A stretch of DNA of 15,429 nt, taken from assembly GCA_003224075.1 (NCBI GenBank), contig QHYF01000199.1, positions 1 through 15,429 of the forward strand, given 5' to 3'. The first letter of the stretch is position 1, and every line of letters begins with the position of its first letter. Below, one piece after another: positions 4,742-11,931 of the stretch. The position numbers and the translations under genes were made by a program. The notes beneath the pieces are model-generated. The model made no database searches. It worked only from the letters and a program-made list of their open reading frames with translations, and was not told the origin of the DNA. The DNA comes from Acidobacteriota bacterium. GTDB taxonomy: Bacteria > Acidobacteriota > Terriglobia > Acidiferrales > UBA7541.

Positions 4742-6538
4742 ATGGACAACAAACAGATCGCGCGGATTCTTCGTGAAACCGCGCAACTACTGGAAATTGA
4801 CGGCGCGATCATTGGCAGGTACCGAAGTTATGAGAAGGCTGCCGAACTGATCGACAGCCTGCCCGAATCCATCGAACAACTGGTCAAGGAACCGGAGAAG
4901 CTGAAAGAATTGCCGGGAATCGGCGACCGCATGGTCGAGCATCTCCAGGAGATCGTGAAGACCGGGGATTACGCGCTGCGCAAAAGACTCCTCAAGAAAT
5001 ATCCGGCCACGATCCTGGACCTGCTGCAGCTCCAGTCACTTGGCCCGAAGAAGGTCGCCTTCCTGTGGGCCAATTTCAAGGCCGCCACCGTAGCGGACGT
5101 AGAGAAAATCGCGAGAGAAGGCAAACTGCGCGACCTTCCCGGCTTCGGCGAAAAGAGCGAGCAGAATATCCTCAAAGCCGTGGAAGTGTTCAAGAAATCG
5201 TCCGGCCGGTTTCACATCCACACCGCGGAAGCCGCGGCGCTGGGCATCGCGGCGCACATCGAAAAAGCGGGCAAAGCAGTGGAATCGGTTACGCCCGCGG
5301 GCTCGCTGCGCCGCGGGAAAGAAACCGTCGGCGACCTCGATTTGCTGGTGACATTGGCCGACGGGCATACCTCGCAGAAGCATGTCGACGCTCTCGCCAA
5401 GCACATCCTGGAATTTCCCGGCATCGAGCAGACGCTCGCGCACGGCGAAAACAAAGTCAGCTTTACGCTGGGAGACGGCCTGCAGGTTGACGTTCGAATG
5501 CTCGAAAAAGAGAATTTTGGCGCGGCGCTTTTGTACTTTACCGGTTCGAAAGAGCACAACGTGGCGCTGCGCGGCCGCGCCAACGAGATGGGCTACACGC
5601 TCAACGAATACGCGCTGGCCACGCTGAAAGGCGAAAGGCGCGTCGCGGGCCGGACGGAAGAAGAAATTTATTCGAAATTGAAGCTCGATTTCATCCCGCC
5701 GGAATTGCGCGAAAACACCGGCGAAATCGCCGCTGCCGAAGACCACAAACTTCCGCATCTGGTCACACTCAAGGACATAAGGGGCGACCTGCAGATGCAC
5801 ACCACGGCCAGCGACGGCAAGAATTCGATCGAAGAAATGGCCGAAGCGGCCCGGCAATTCGGCCACCACTACATTGCCATCACCGACCATTCAAAAGCCG
5901 TCACCGTGGCGAATGGATTGGACGAAAAACGCATGGCGGCGCACATCAAGAAAATCCACGCCGCTGACGAGAAGGATTTGGGGATTCGTGTATTCGCCGG
6001 GGCGGAAGTGGACATCCTGAAGGATGGGTCGCTGGACTATTCCGACGAAATCCTTGCCGAACTCGATGTGGTGGTCTGCTCGATCCACTCGTACTTCAAT
6101 CTCGACCGCGCCGCCATGACCGAGCGCATGCTGGCCGCCATCGAAAACCCCTACGCACAAATCATCGCGCATCCCACCGGACGGCTCCTTCTGCGCCGGG
6201 ATGCCTTCGACTACGACATGGAAAAAATATTGGCGGCTTGCGCGAAACACGGCGTGGCGATGGAGTGCAACTCCTATCCCGACCGTCTCGACTTGAAGGA
6301 CGTGTATCTCCGCATGTGCAAGGACCGTGGCGTGAAGGTGGTCATCTCGACCGATTCGCACAGCACCGGCAACCTCTCCTTCATCTGCTATGGCGTTACC
6401 ATGGCGCGGCGCGGCTGGCTCGAGAAGAAGGATGTCATCAATACGCTGCCCGCCGCGGAATTCCTGGCTGCCCTCCGGCACAAGCCTGGGGCGGCCCGTC
6501 CGGGGGGCCAAAAGAAGCGCGCGGCGAAGGGGAATTGA
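4742..6538 (+). CDS. polX: DNA polymerase/3'-5' exonuclease PolX
   Basis: The protein has 598 residues, the usual size for bacterial PolX. The N-terminal 8-kDa-like region and helix-hairpin-helix motifs (ELPGIGDRMVEHL at 56-68; DLPGFGEKSEQNIL at 131-144) bind DNA. The nucleotidyltransferase site has PAGSLRRGKETVGDLDLLV (186-203) with D198 and D200, plus D250 (LQVDVRML), and the FTGSKEHN thumb motif (266-273). A PHP domain (about 340-575) supplies metal-dependent exonuclease activity: H353, D358, D382-H383, E422, H449, H477 and D538-H540 are visible. In the first PHP motif the usual HxH reads QMH (Q351). PolX is a cytosolic gap-filling enzyme in base-excision and related repair. The ATG directly follows the -10 box. 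The gene is intact, unlike its downstream neighbours. Confidence 0.96.
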   Translation: MDNKQIARILRETAQLLEIDGAIIGRYRSYEKAAELIDSLPESIEQLVKEPEKLKELPGIGDRMVEHLQEIVKTGDYALRKRLLKKYPATILDLLQLQSLGPKKVAFLWANFKAATVADVEKIAREGKLRDLPGFGEKSEQNILKAVEVFKKSSGRFHIHTAEAAALGIAAHIEKAGKAVESVTPAGSLRRGKETVGDLDLLVTLADGHTSQKHVDALAKHILEFPGIEQTLAHGENKVSFTLGDGLQVDVRMLEKENFGAALLYFTGSKEHNVALRGRANEMGYTLNEYALATLKGERRVAGRTEEEIYSKLKLDFIPPELRENTGEIAAAEDHKLPHLVTLKDIRGDLQMHTTASDGKNSIEEMAEAARQFGHHYIAITDHSKAVTVANGLDEKRMAAHIKKIHAADEKDLGIRVFAGAEVDILKDGSLDYSDEILAELDVVVCSIHSYFNLDRAAMTERMLAAIENPYAQIIAHPTGRLLLRRDAFDYDMEKILAACAKHGVAMECNSYPDRLDLKDVYLRMCKDRGVKVVISTDSHSTGNLSFICYGVTMARRGWLEKKDVINTLPAAEFLAALRHKPGAARPGGQKKRAAKGN

Positions 6539-6635
6539 GTCAAGGCCACGGCCTGGCAGACCCCGGGAACGGAACCTTTTGTCCCTGGCTGTCGTATCTG
6601 AGGGTAGAACGCTGAATTGCGGAGGCGATTTGCCC

Positions 6636-6863
6636 ATGAAACTGCTTACCCACCCCACGGTCGCCATCCGGCTCGGAATGGCCAGCGCGGCCCTTTTGGC
6701 CGTCGCCGCGGTCGCGCCCCGTGCCGGGGCCGAAGAGGTCGTGAAGTCTTTTGCCGTGTCCGGGCGCGCCAACGTCCGGGTCGAAACCAACGACGGGAGC
6801 GTCCGCGTAAGCCCAAGCGACGGGAAACAGGTGGAATTCCGTACGAGTTGGGCAAGAATCTGA
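6636..6863 (+). CDS. DUF4097 beta-repeat protein, N-terminal part (frame broken)
   Basis: The ATG at 6636 is preceded by a good GGAGG (6621-6625). The product begins MKLLTHPTVAIRLG, with a hydrophobic segment and AVAPRAGAEE, a signal peptide probably cut after AGA, then RVETNDGSVRVSPSDGKQVEF, the first DUF4097-type repeat. After residue about 69 the frame leaves the family pattern (TSWARI) and stops at 6863. The natural continuation, YELGKNLRVDSRQ, is in another frame starting at 6842. Family members continue smoothly from KQVEFR through a short linker to a YxLxKNL segment, so a small out-of-frame deletion near 6840 is the simplest reading. The protein would be exported; DUF4097 proteins are envelope-associated with no firmly known function. 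Confidence 0.8.
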   Translation: MKLLTHPTVAIRLGMASAALLAVAAVAPRAGAEEVVKSFAVSGRANVRVETNDGSVRVSPSDGKQVEFRTSWARI

Positions 6864-7552
6864 GGGTTGACTCCCGGCAGGAGGGCGACAAGGTTGAGCT
6901 TGTTGCACGTGTCACCAGCCGTTGGAGCTTCGGCTGGGGCCATAATTCCAGGAATTTGCACATTGAGGTCCGCATGCCTCGTGAAGGCGACCTGCAGGTG
7001 GAAACAGGCGATGGCGCGGTGGAAGTTTCCTCTCTCAACGGCAATGTGAACGTGCATACCGGAGACGGGTCGGTGAAGGCCAATTCCGTCAGCGGCACGA
7101 TTGATCTGCACACGAATGACGGCGGCATTGCAGTGGACAGCCTGAAGGGAGACATCCGGCTGCGCACGGGAGATGGGTCCATCGAAGCGCGTGATATCGA
7201 CGGAAAGGTCGAGGCGGATTCGGGCGACGGCCGTATCCGAATCGCGGGGCGCTTCGACGCGCTGAACGTCAAGACCGGGGACGGCAGCGTGGATACGCGT
7301 GTCCTGCCGGGTTCCAAAATGGCTTCCAGTTGGACGATTCGCACGGGCGACGGAAGCGTGGACATGGTGCTGCCAGCGGATTTCCAAGCCAACATCGACG
7401 CCACGACAGGAGACGGGCACATCAGCTTGGGCATCCCCGTGACCGTGGAGGGGACGTTCAGCAGGTCACAGATTCGCGGCCGGATGAACGGCGGGGGCCA
7501 GGCGCTCACCATTCATACCGGTGACGGCTCCATCCGGCTGAGCAAGAGCTAG
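6842..7552 (+). CDS. DUF4097 beta-repeat protein, C-terminal part (frame broken)
   Basis: This is 236 codons continuing the gene that starts at 6636. The sequence is a regular beta-repeat: about every 18-25 residues a T-G-D-G-S/A/R-V/I turn recurs (ETGDGAV, HTGDGSV, HTNDGGI, RTGDGSI, DSGDGRI, KTGDGSV, RTGDGSV, TTGDGHI, HTGDGSI), nine here plus one in the N-terminal part. This suggests a right-handed beta-solenoid or stacked adhesin-like sheet, as in DUF4097. The MPREGDLQVETGDG entry segment is typical. No start codon with a ribosome site lies at its beginning, so it is probably not translated independently. A 14-bp palindrome (ATTTCCGCGGAAAT, 7555-7568) follows the stop. Confidence 0.8.
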   Translation, partial: YELGKNLRVDSRQEGDKVELVARVTSRWSFGWGHNSRNLHIEVRMPREGDLQVETGDGAVEVSSLNGNVNVHTGDGSVKANSVSGTIDLHTNDGGIAVDSLKGDIRLRTGDGSIEARDIDGKVEADSGDGRIRIAGRFDALNVKTGDGSVDTRVLPGSKMASSWTIRTGDGSVDMVLPADFQANIDATTGDGHISLGIPVTVEGTFSRSQIRGRMNGGGQALTIHTGDGSIRLSKS

Positions 7553-7688
7553 GCATTTCCGCGGAAATAGCGAAACAAGAGACTTTGGGGCGGGTACCAA
7601 CCGAAAGTTCTATAACTCCTTTCGTTCTGCGACTTTCCGGCTACTTGTGTGCACATTTGGCGAGTCTGTTGCCCATCCAGAATTAGGC

Positions 7689-7856
7689 ATGTTGCTGAAA
7701 ACAGGCGGCATCCGTTTGGAGTCCGAGTTGCACTATCGCTCATGGAATTTCCGGGAGCCTCGGGTGATTGTCTACGCGCTGCTTGCAGCACTTCTCATTC
7801 TTGTCGGCGTTACCTTCGCAAGCTCCATCGACTTCTCCAAGACGCGGCGCCACTAA
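7689..7856 (+). CDS. Small single-pass membrane protein (55 aa)
   Basis: From the ATG at 7689 the product has 55 residues: a charged N-terminus (LLKTGGIRLESELHYRSW), then REPR, then one hydrophobic helix (VIVYALLAALLILVGVTFAS, about residues 27-46) and a basic end DFSKTRRH. The layout is a plausible N-in membrane anchor or small regulatory peptide. Only a weak AGAATTAGG precedes the ATG. I do not recognise the family; a chance open frame is possible, but the helix and its flanking charges look selected. Confidence 0.4.
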   Translation: MLLKTGGIRLESELHYRSWNFREPRVIVYALLAALLILVGVTFASSIDFSKTRRH

Positions 7857-7974
7857 TCTATTCTCGCCACGAAGAATCATATCCCTTAGACTTTCTCCTT
7901 GAACGACCCTTCCCGCCGCTGCCGGAGTTGGGGCATAATCGCGATGCAGCGTGTCCGAGGTACTTCTTCTTCCC

Positions 7975-8562
7975 ATGAAAAACACAAAACCGTGCCGCAG
8001 TATTCGCATTCTCGTTCTTGGATTCCTTTTCGCGGGACTCATCTTTGAGGCACGCGCTCAGTCCAAGCCGGATTCCGGATGGCCCACGTACGGGAACGAT
8101 CCCGGCGGCACTCGCTACTCGCCTGCGTCGCAGATCAATCGCGCGAACGTGGCGCAGCTTAAAGTCGCCTGGACGTTCCGGACGGGCGCGCTGGATCAGC
8201 CGACGCGCATGATTCGCAAGGCGGCTTTCGAGGCCACGCCCATCCTGGCCGACGGGAAGCTCTTCCTGAGTACGCCCTACGACCATGTCATTGCTCTTGA
8301 CCCGCAATCCGGAGCGAAGATATGGGAATTCGATCCGGGCGTCGATCTGCAGCACAATTACTCCGAAGTTGCGTCACGCGGGGTGTCTGCCTGGCGCGAT
8401 TCGAAAGCGAAGATCGGGCAGCCGTGCCGCCTGCGGATATTCTTGGGTACGCTGGACGCGCGGCTCATCGCCCTCGACGGCGAAACCGGAAAACATTGCG
8501 CGGACTTCGGCTCGAACGGAGAAATCGACCTGAGCCGCGACGCCGCGACGCAGATGGAATGA
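7975..8562 (+). CDS. PQQ-dependent dehydrogenase, N-terminal part (frame broken)
   Basis: From the ATG at 7975 there are 195 residues: MKNTKPCRSIRILVLGF with a clear signal peptide ending ARA-QSK, then the family entry WPTYGNDPGGTRYSPASQIN, followed by LKVAWTFRTG, FEATPILADGKLFLSTPYDHVIALDPQSG and FLGTLDARLIALDGETGKHC. These are beta-propeller blades of PQQ alcohol/glucose-dehydrogenase-like quinoproteins, which oxidise sugars or alcohols in the periplasm and pass electrons to the respiratory chain. The frame ends early at TGA 8560-8562, after IDLSRDAATQME. The usual VTSPP blade segment that should come next is missing, and the rest continues in the next frame. A CATAAT -10-like box is at 7934-7939. 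No PQQ-synthesis genes are nearby. Confidence 0.85.
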   Translation: MKNTKPCRSIRILVLGFLFAGLIFEARAQSKPDSGWPTYGNDPGGTRYSPASQINRANVAQLKVAWTFRTGALDQPTRMIRKAAFEATPILADGKLFLSTPYDHVIALDPQSGAKIWEFDPGVDLQHNYSEVASRGVSAWRDSKAKIGQPCRLRIFLGTLDARLIALDGETGKHCADFGSNGEIDLSRDAATQME

Positions 8563-9847
8563 TGGCGACCTGGTGATTACGGGCTCTTCGATCGCGGACA
8601 ATTGGAAGGTCGACACGGGGAGCGGCATTGTGCGGGCCTTTGACGTTCGAACGGGCAAGCTCCGGTGGACTTGGGATCCCATTCCGTGGGCCAAGGAGAC
8701 GAAGCCGCGCACCGGCGCGGGCAACGCCTGGTCCACGCTTTCGGTCGATTCCGAACATGATCTCGTTTTCATTCCCACAGGCAGCGCTGCGCCGGACTAC
8801 TTCGGCGGGATTCGAAAGGGGGACAACAAGTGGGCGAATTCCGTCGTGGCCCTGCGTGCTTCCACGGGCGAATTTGTTTGGGGCTTCCAGGTGGTGCACC
8901 ACGATCTGTGGGATTACGACGTGGCATCTCAACCCACGCTGTTTGCCTGGAAAGACGGCACGCCTGCCGTGGCGATCAACACCAAGATGGGGCATGTCTT
9001 CGTGCTCAATCGTCTTACCGGCGCGCCGCTGCTGCCCGTCGAAGAACGCCCCGTGCCGCAATCCGACATCGCCGGGGAGCAAAGCTGGCCCACGCAGCCC
9101 TTCTCAACCATTTCGCTTGTGCCGGAAAAATTTGAAGCGAGCGATGCCTGGGGCCCCACTCCCGAGGACGTGAAGTGGTGCCAGGAGAAGATTAAGTCGT
9201 CACGCTCGGAAGGAATTTTCACTCCGCCAAGTCTTCAAGGGACCGCGGTGGTTCCCGGTAACGTGGGAGGGGTGAACTGGGGCAGCGCCGCTTACGACCC
9301 GCAGCGCCACTTGATGATCGTGAACACGAATCGCCTGGTGGCGTGGGTCAAGCTGATCCCGCGCGATAAATTTGACGCGGAAACCAACAAGCAGCAGGAC
9401 AATCGCATCTACGGTGAGTTCGCGGGGCAGGAGCCTTCGGCTTACGGTCTGTATCGCACGTTTATCTTTTCGCCGAGCGGGCTGCCTTGCAATGCTCCGC
9501 CCTGGGGCACGACGGAGGCCGTGGATCTCTTCACGGGAAAGAAAGTCTGGGATGTTCCACTCGGGACGCTGATCCCAGGGCAGCAAACAGGTTCGGTCAA
9601 TCTCGGCGGTCCGATGGCCACCGGGGGTGGGCTGGTTTTCACTTCAGCCACAATCGCGCCCGTCCTGCGGGCCTTCGACTCTGAAACTGGCAAGGAACTC
9701 TGGAGCTATGAGCTTCCCGCAGGCGGCCAGGCCACTCCGATGACCTACACTTTCAACGGCAAGCAATACCTCGTCATCGCGGCGGGGGGCCACGGCAAGC
9801 TCGGCTCCAAGCAAGGCGACTACGTCATCGCGTTCACCCTGCCGTAA
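8561..9847 (+). CDS. PQQ-dependent dehydrogenase, C-terminal part (frame broken)
   Basis: This is 428 codons continuing the gene begun at 7975, starting in frame with DGDLVITGSSIADNW; a GTG at 8573 is the first possible internal start. It contains WTWDPIPWAK, FQVVHHDLWDYDVASQPTLF (the WDYD active-site region of the propeller), INTKMGHVFVLNRLTGAPLL, a VPGNVGGVNWGSAAYDP segment, WDVPLGTLIPGQQTGS, GGLVFTSATI and a final GGHGKLGSKQGDYVIAFTLP typical of the family C-terminus. With the first part the total is about 623 residues, slightly short for the family, matching loss of about ten residues plus a frame change at 8545-8575. It would be periplasmic if made. The reading is intact to the TAA at 9847. 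Confidence 0.88.
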   Translation, partial: DGDLVITGSSIADNWKVDTGSGIVRAFDVRTGKLRWTWDPIPWAKETKPRTGAGNAWSTLSVDSEHDLVFIPTGSAAPDYFGGIRKGDNKWANSVVALRASTGEFVWGFQVVHHDLWDYDVASQPTLFAWKDGTPAVAINTKMGHVFVLNRLTGAPLLPVEERPVPQSDIAGEQSWPTQPFSTISLVPEKFEASDAWGPTPEDVKWCQEKIKSSRSEGIFTPPSLQGTAVVPGNVGGVNWGSAAYDPQRHLMIVNTNRLVAWVKLIPRDKFDAETNKQQDNRIYGEFAGQEPSAYGLYRTFIFSPSGLPCNAPPWGTTEAVDLFTGKKVWDVPLGTLIPGQQTGSVNLGGPMATGGGLVFTSATIAPVLRAFDSETGKELWSYELPAGGQATPMTYTFNGKQYLVIAAGGHGKLGSKQGDYVIAFTLP

Positions 9848-9991
9848 GAATGGCGCGCTGGCGAAAGCTTTTATGAAGATGCCCATCAGCTTCACATCAG
9901 CACAAAAAACGTCAGCGCGGCGGAGCCCGCGCGCATTCTTGCCTACCATCTCAGCCACAAAGGGGAACCGCTCACACAGCCCGAAAAATAG
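9848..9991 (+). pseudogene. Coding-like remnant, unidentified
   Basis: Directly after the dehydrogenase TAA, in the same phase, 47 sense codons read WRAGESFYEDAHQLHIS, then TKNVSAAEPARILAYHLSHK and GEPLTQPEK before TAG at 9989-9991. The codon choice and the amphipathic, His-rich pattern look protein-coding, but there is no start codon or ribosome site in position. It resembles the C-terminal end of some protein I do not recognise, left behind after a deletion. The rest of the gap to 10063 contains a TAAAAT box (10041-10046), possibly the -10 of the next gene. Confidence 0.35.
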
Positions 9992-10063
9992 CTGCCTTCG
10001 CCCAAGGACAAATTGGCGGAAGGGCGCGTTGTTCCTGAGGTAAAATCTCAAGTCCGTGCGAAA

Positions 10064-10532
10064 ATGTCCGGAAAAGGATTCGACGGCCGCGGCCTGCGGC
10101 TCATTCGCTGCCTTCAAACTGTTGAAAGGACTTGCTCTGGTTGTCCTCGGCATCGGAGCGCTGAAACTTCTCCACAAAGACGTCGCTGCGGTAATCGAGC
10201 ATTGGATCAGCGTTTTTCGCGTGGACCCGCACAATCACTTCATCGATCTTCTATTCGCAAAATTGTCTATTCTCGACGACCGCCGCTTGAAAGAATTCAG
10301 CGTCGGCACTTTTGTCTATTCAGCTATTTTTTTCACGGAAGGCATCGGCCTGGCGCTGGAGAAGCGCTGGGCCGAGTGTTTCACGATCATCACAACTTCT
10401 TCCCTGTTGCCGCTAGAGGTCTACGAACTTGCCAAGCGCACGAGTGTGGGCAGAGGGATCGCGCTACTGGTCAACCTCGCCGTGGTCGTTTATCTGATCT
10501 TCGTGCTCCGCCGTCATCCAAAGGACCACTGA
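10064..10532 (+). CDS. DUF2127 membrane protein, with a +1 frameshift near 10106
   Basis: The ATG at 10064 begins MSGKGFDGRGLRLI, the usual cytoplasmic entry of DUF2127 proteins. After one extra base (C10106) the family pattern resumes as AAFKLLKGLALVVLGIGALK. The main part (10107-10532) has four hydrophobic helices: LLKGLALVVLGIGAL, VGTFVYSAIFFTEGIGLAL, FTIITTSSLLPLEVYELA and IALLVNLAVVVYLIFVL, with the characteristic LDDRRLKEFSVGTF and LEKRWAE motifs. Without the shift, the only start for the main frame is a GTG at 10056 that gives an atypical N-terminus (RKCPEKDSTAAACGS). DUF2127 is an integral membrane family of unknown function. It ends 10 bp before the convergent stop of the next gene. 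Confidence 0.85.
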
Positions 10533-10542
10533 CGCGAAAGGG

Positions 10543-10746
10543 CTATCGGCGAATGCTCAGTTCTGGGACATCCGGCTCGTAGCCTTCATCCTGAATCGTT
10601 TTTTGGGCCGCCGAGCGGAGGGTCTGCTCGTCGGCATCCTTCGGTATCTTGCAGTGACGTCGAATCACCTCTTCGCCACTTTCAATCCGCAACAGCCAAT
10701 TCGATTTGCCGGCATCCCATGATATTTCCACGCGATCGGCACGCAT
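10543..10746 (-). CDS. Conserved-looking small acidic/basic protein (67 aa)
   Basis: The ATG at 10746 is preceded by a strong GAGGAGGTGCCT ribosome site, which decides the start against a longer frame to 10827. The product, MRADRVEISWDAGKSNWLLR ... GEEVIRRHCKIPKDADEQTL ... DEGYEPDVPEL, has 67 residues, no signal peptide or membrane segment, and alternates beta-strands (VEISWD, NWLLRIES, EEVIRRHC) with one helix (EQTLRSAAQKTIQDEGY). I recall similar short proteins in Acidobacteria but know no domain name or function. It is convergent with the DUF2127 gene and apparently monocistronic. Confidence 0.75.
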   Translation of the reverse strand: MRADRVEISWDAGKSNWLLRIESGEEVIRRHCKIPKDADEQTLRSAAQKTIQDEGYEPDVPELSIRR

Positions 10747-10935
10747 AGGCACCTCCTCGCTGCAACCTAGGGAAGATTCTACTGCAGTGGGTCTTCCTGG
10801 TGAACCTAATACCTTGAGAACAGGCACGACGGGTCACCCCGCATCGATCGGTTCCTTGCGAGTCAAGACATTTCGGGTTCGGCACAGAGAGGATCACGTC
10901 GAATAGCAAGAATTAAGACAAGCCGGTTGTGGATG

Positions 10936-10971
10936 GAAAAAGGCATCGCGCCCGGTGGACACGATGCCTTT
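10936..10971 (-). terminator. Intrinsic terminator of the DUF3395-like gene
   Basis: On the minus strand a perfect 10-bp stem (AAAGGCATCG at 10971-10962 pairing with CGATGCCTTT at 10948-10939) around a 13-nt loop is followed by T's (complement of A10937-A10941). It lies about 55 bp past the stop at 11026, so it terminates the gene whose C-terminal codons reach 11026. This supports that position as the original end. Confidence 0.8.
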
Positions 10972-11025
10972 GGAAAAATCGTTGAATATTGCGGAGTTAG
11001 AAGAACGTGGCGGACGGCAAAAACG

Positions 11026-11178
11026 CTACGGAATCGCGAGCGTATTTCCTTCGCGCACGATCGTGGCTGTTTCTTTACCCTGAAACCGGTAGATGACGAT
11101 CAGGATTTTATCTGCGCCGATGGCCGGATCTCCGCCCATGGCGCTGTTGGTCACGACCAGGCTGAGCCGGCGTTCAAC
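11026..11178 (-). pseudogene. C-terminal segment of the DUF3395-like gene, out of frame
   Basis: Fifty codons read VERRLSLVVTNSAMGGDPAI, then GADKILIVIYRFQGKETATI and VREGNTLAIP before the stop. It repeats the pattern of the first domain (VNNQTMGGDPAVGKDKTLRI), so it is the second copy of the same beta domain. There is no start codon at its beginning. The upstream part ends in AYYG-stop two codons away in another frame, and a terminator follows at 10936-10971. I read it as the detached end of the gene starting at 11617. Confidence 0.75.
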
Positions 11179-11617
11179 CGTAGTAAGCGCGAATGATACG
11201 GAGACCGTTCCAGTCCTCCTGGTCCCGGCCGCCGTAGTTTGCGGGACGGTCATCCCAGTCGTCGCGGCGAATATTAAACAGGCGCACTTCGACGAAGCCG
11301 CCTTCGTTAAAGTTGAATTCGCGCTCTTCGCCTCTCTTGTTTCTTGCGAAGATGCGCAGGGTCTTGTCTTTTCCAACGGCGGGATCGCCGCCCATGGTCT
11401 GGTTGTTGACCGCGACTCGGCCGTTCACCCCGCCCCGTCCGATCAGATCTTTGAGAATGTCGGTGACATCGTTGCGCTGGCTCCGGAAACCATAATCAGC
11501 GCGCACGATTTGCCAGCCCTCATCCTGGGCACCCACTCCTGTGCTGAAAACTGTGACGGCAATGGCGAAAATGACCATCGCGATCAGAAACATTCCATAA
11601 CGGTATGCGAACTTCAT
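11174..11617 (-). CDS. Secreted two-domain DUF3395-like protein, N-terminal part (frame broken)
   Basis: The ATG at 11617 has a well-placed AAGGAG and begins MKFAYRYGMFLIAMVIFAIA, a signal peptide probably cut at VGA-QDE. The mature part has one full domain (GWQIVRADYGFRSQRNDVTD ... VAVNNQTMGGDPAVGKDKTL ... EEREFNFNEGGFVEV) and the beginning of a second (DWNGLRIIRAYYG) before TGA at 11174-11176. The motif series ADYG, DVT, N-x-MGGDPA-G-DKTL, R/Y-x-G is what I associate with DUF3395 (DnaJ-C11 C-terminal type) domains in bacteria; this identification is moderate. It is probably periplasmic or extracellular, function unknown. The longer frame to 11662 is rejected because of the ribosome site. 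Confidence 0.75.
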   Translation of the reverse strand: MKFAYRYGMFLIAMVIFAIAVTVFSTGVGAQDEGWQIVRADYGFRSQRNDVTDILKDLIGRGGVNGRVAVNNQTMGGDPAVGKDKTLRIFARNKRGEEREFNFNEGGFVEVRLFNIRRDDWDDRPANYGGRDQEDWNGLRIIRAYYG

Positions 11618-11931
11618 TCGAGACTCCTTCACGGCGGAGGACCGCCTCGTCATTTGTCCCACTTTAACCCGTCAATTGCCCCCTGGTAACGCGGAATCAA
11701 GGCATAGTAGTCCTGAAGGTCTACAGAGCCAGGAAGCCTATTTTGCGGGGCGCGGCATCTCTTCACGGGAGAAATTCGAGTGTTTATTCGAGCAATTTGC
11801 AAATCCTGCGCTCTTCCTTCATCATTATTCGTTTGTTCGGGGGCGCAGCGCGCTTCCGTCGCGACAATTCTAGTTTTAATTTCATCTTCATCAATCGATT
11901 TTTTCCGCGATCGCGCAACAAAAGGAGCTGC
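11618..11931. other. Divergent intergenic region between the DUF3395-like gene and ino1
   Basis: This 314-bp gap has no convincing coding frame. It contains the Shine-Dalgarno sites of both neighbours, two copies of ATTCGAG about 13 bp apart near 11773-11792, and an AT-rich stretch before ino1 that could hold its promoter. No clear -35/-10 pair was identified. Confidence 0.5.

Noticed and set aside
5891..7420. 509-aa open frame on the minus strand
   Set aside because: Although long, it lies antisense to polX and the DUF4097 gene and has no recognisable motif; it is an artefact of biased third codon positions.
6990..7540. Repeated GGAGACGG-type DNA motifs as a nucleotide repeat array
   Set aside because: They are codons of the TGDGS turns in the DUF4097 beta-repeats; spacing follows the protein fold, not a DNA repeat.
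9644..10234. 196-aa open frame on the minus strand across the dehydrogenase/DUF2127 junction
   Set aside because: Antisense to well-recognised coding sequence on both sides; no motif in the product.
11093..11689. 198-aa plus-strand open frame
   Set aside because: Antisense to the DUF3395-like gene, which has a signal peptide, ribosome site and terminator.
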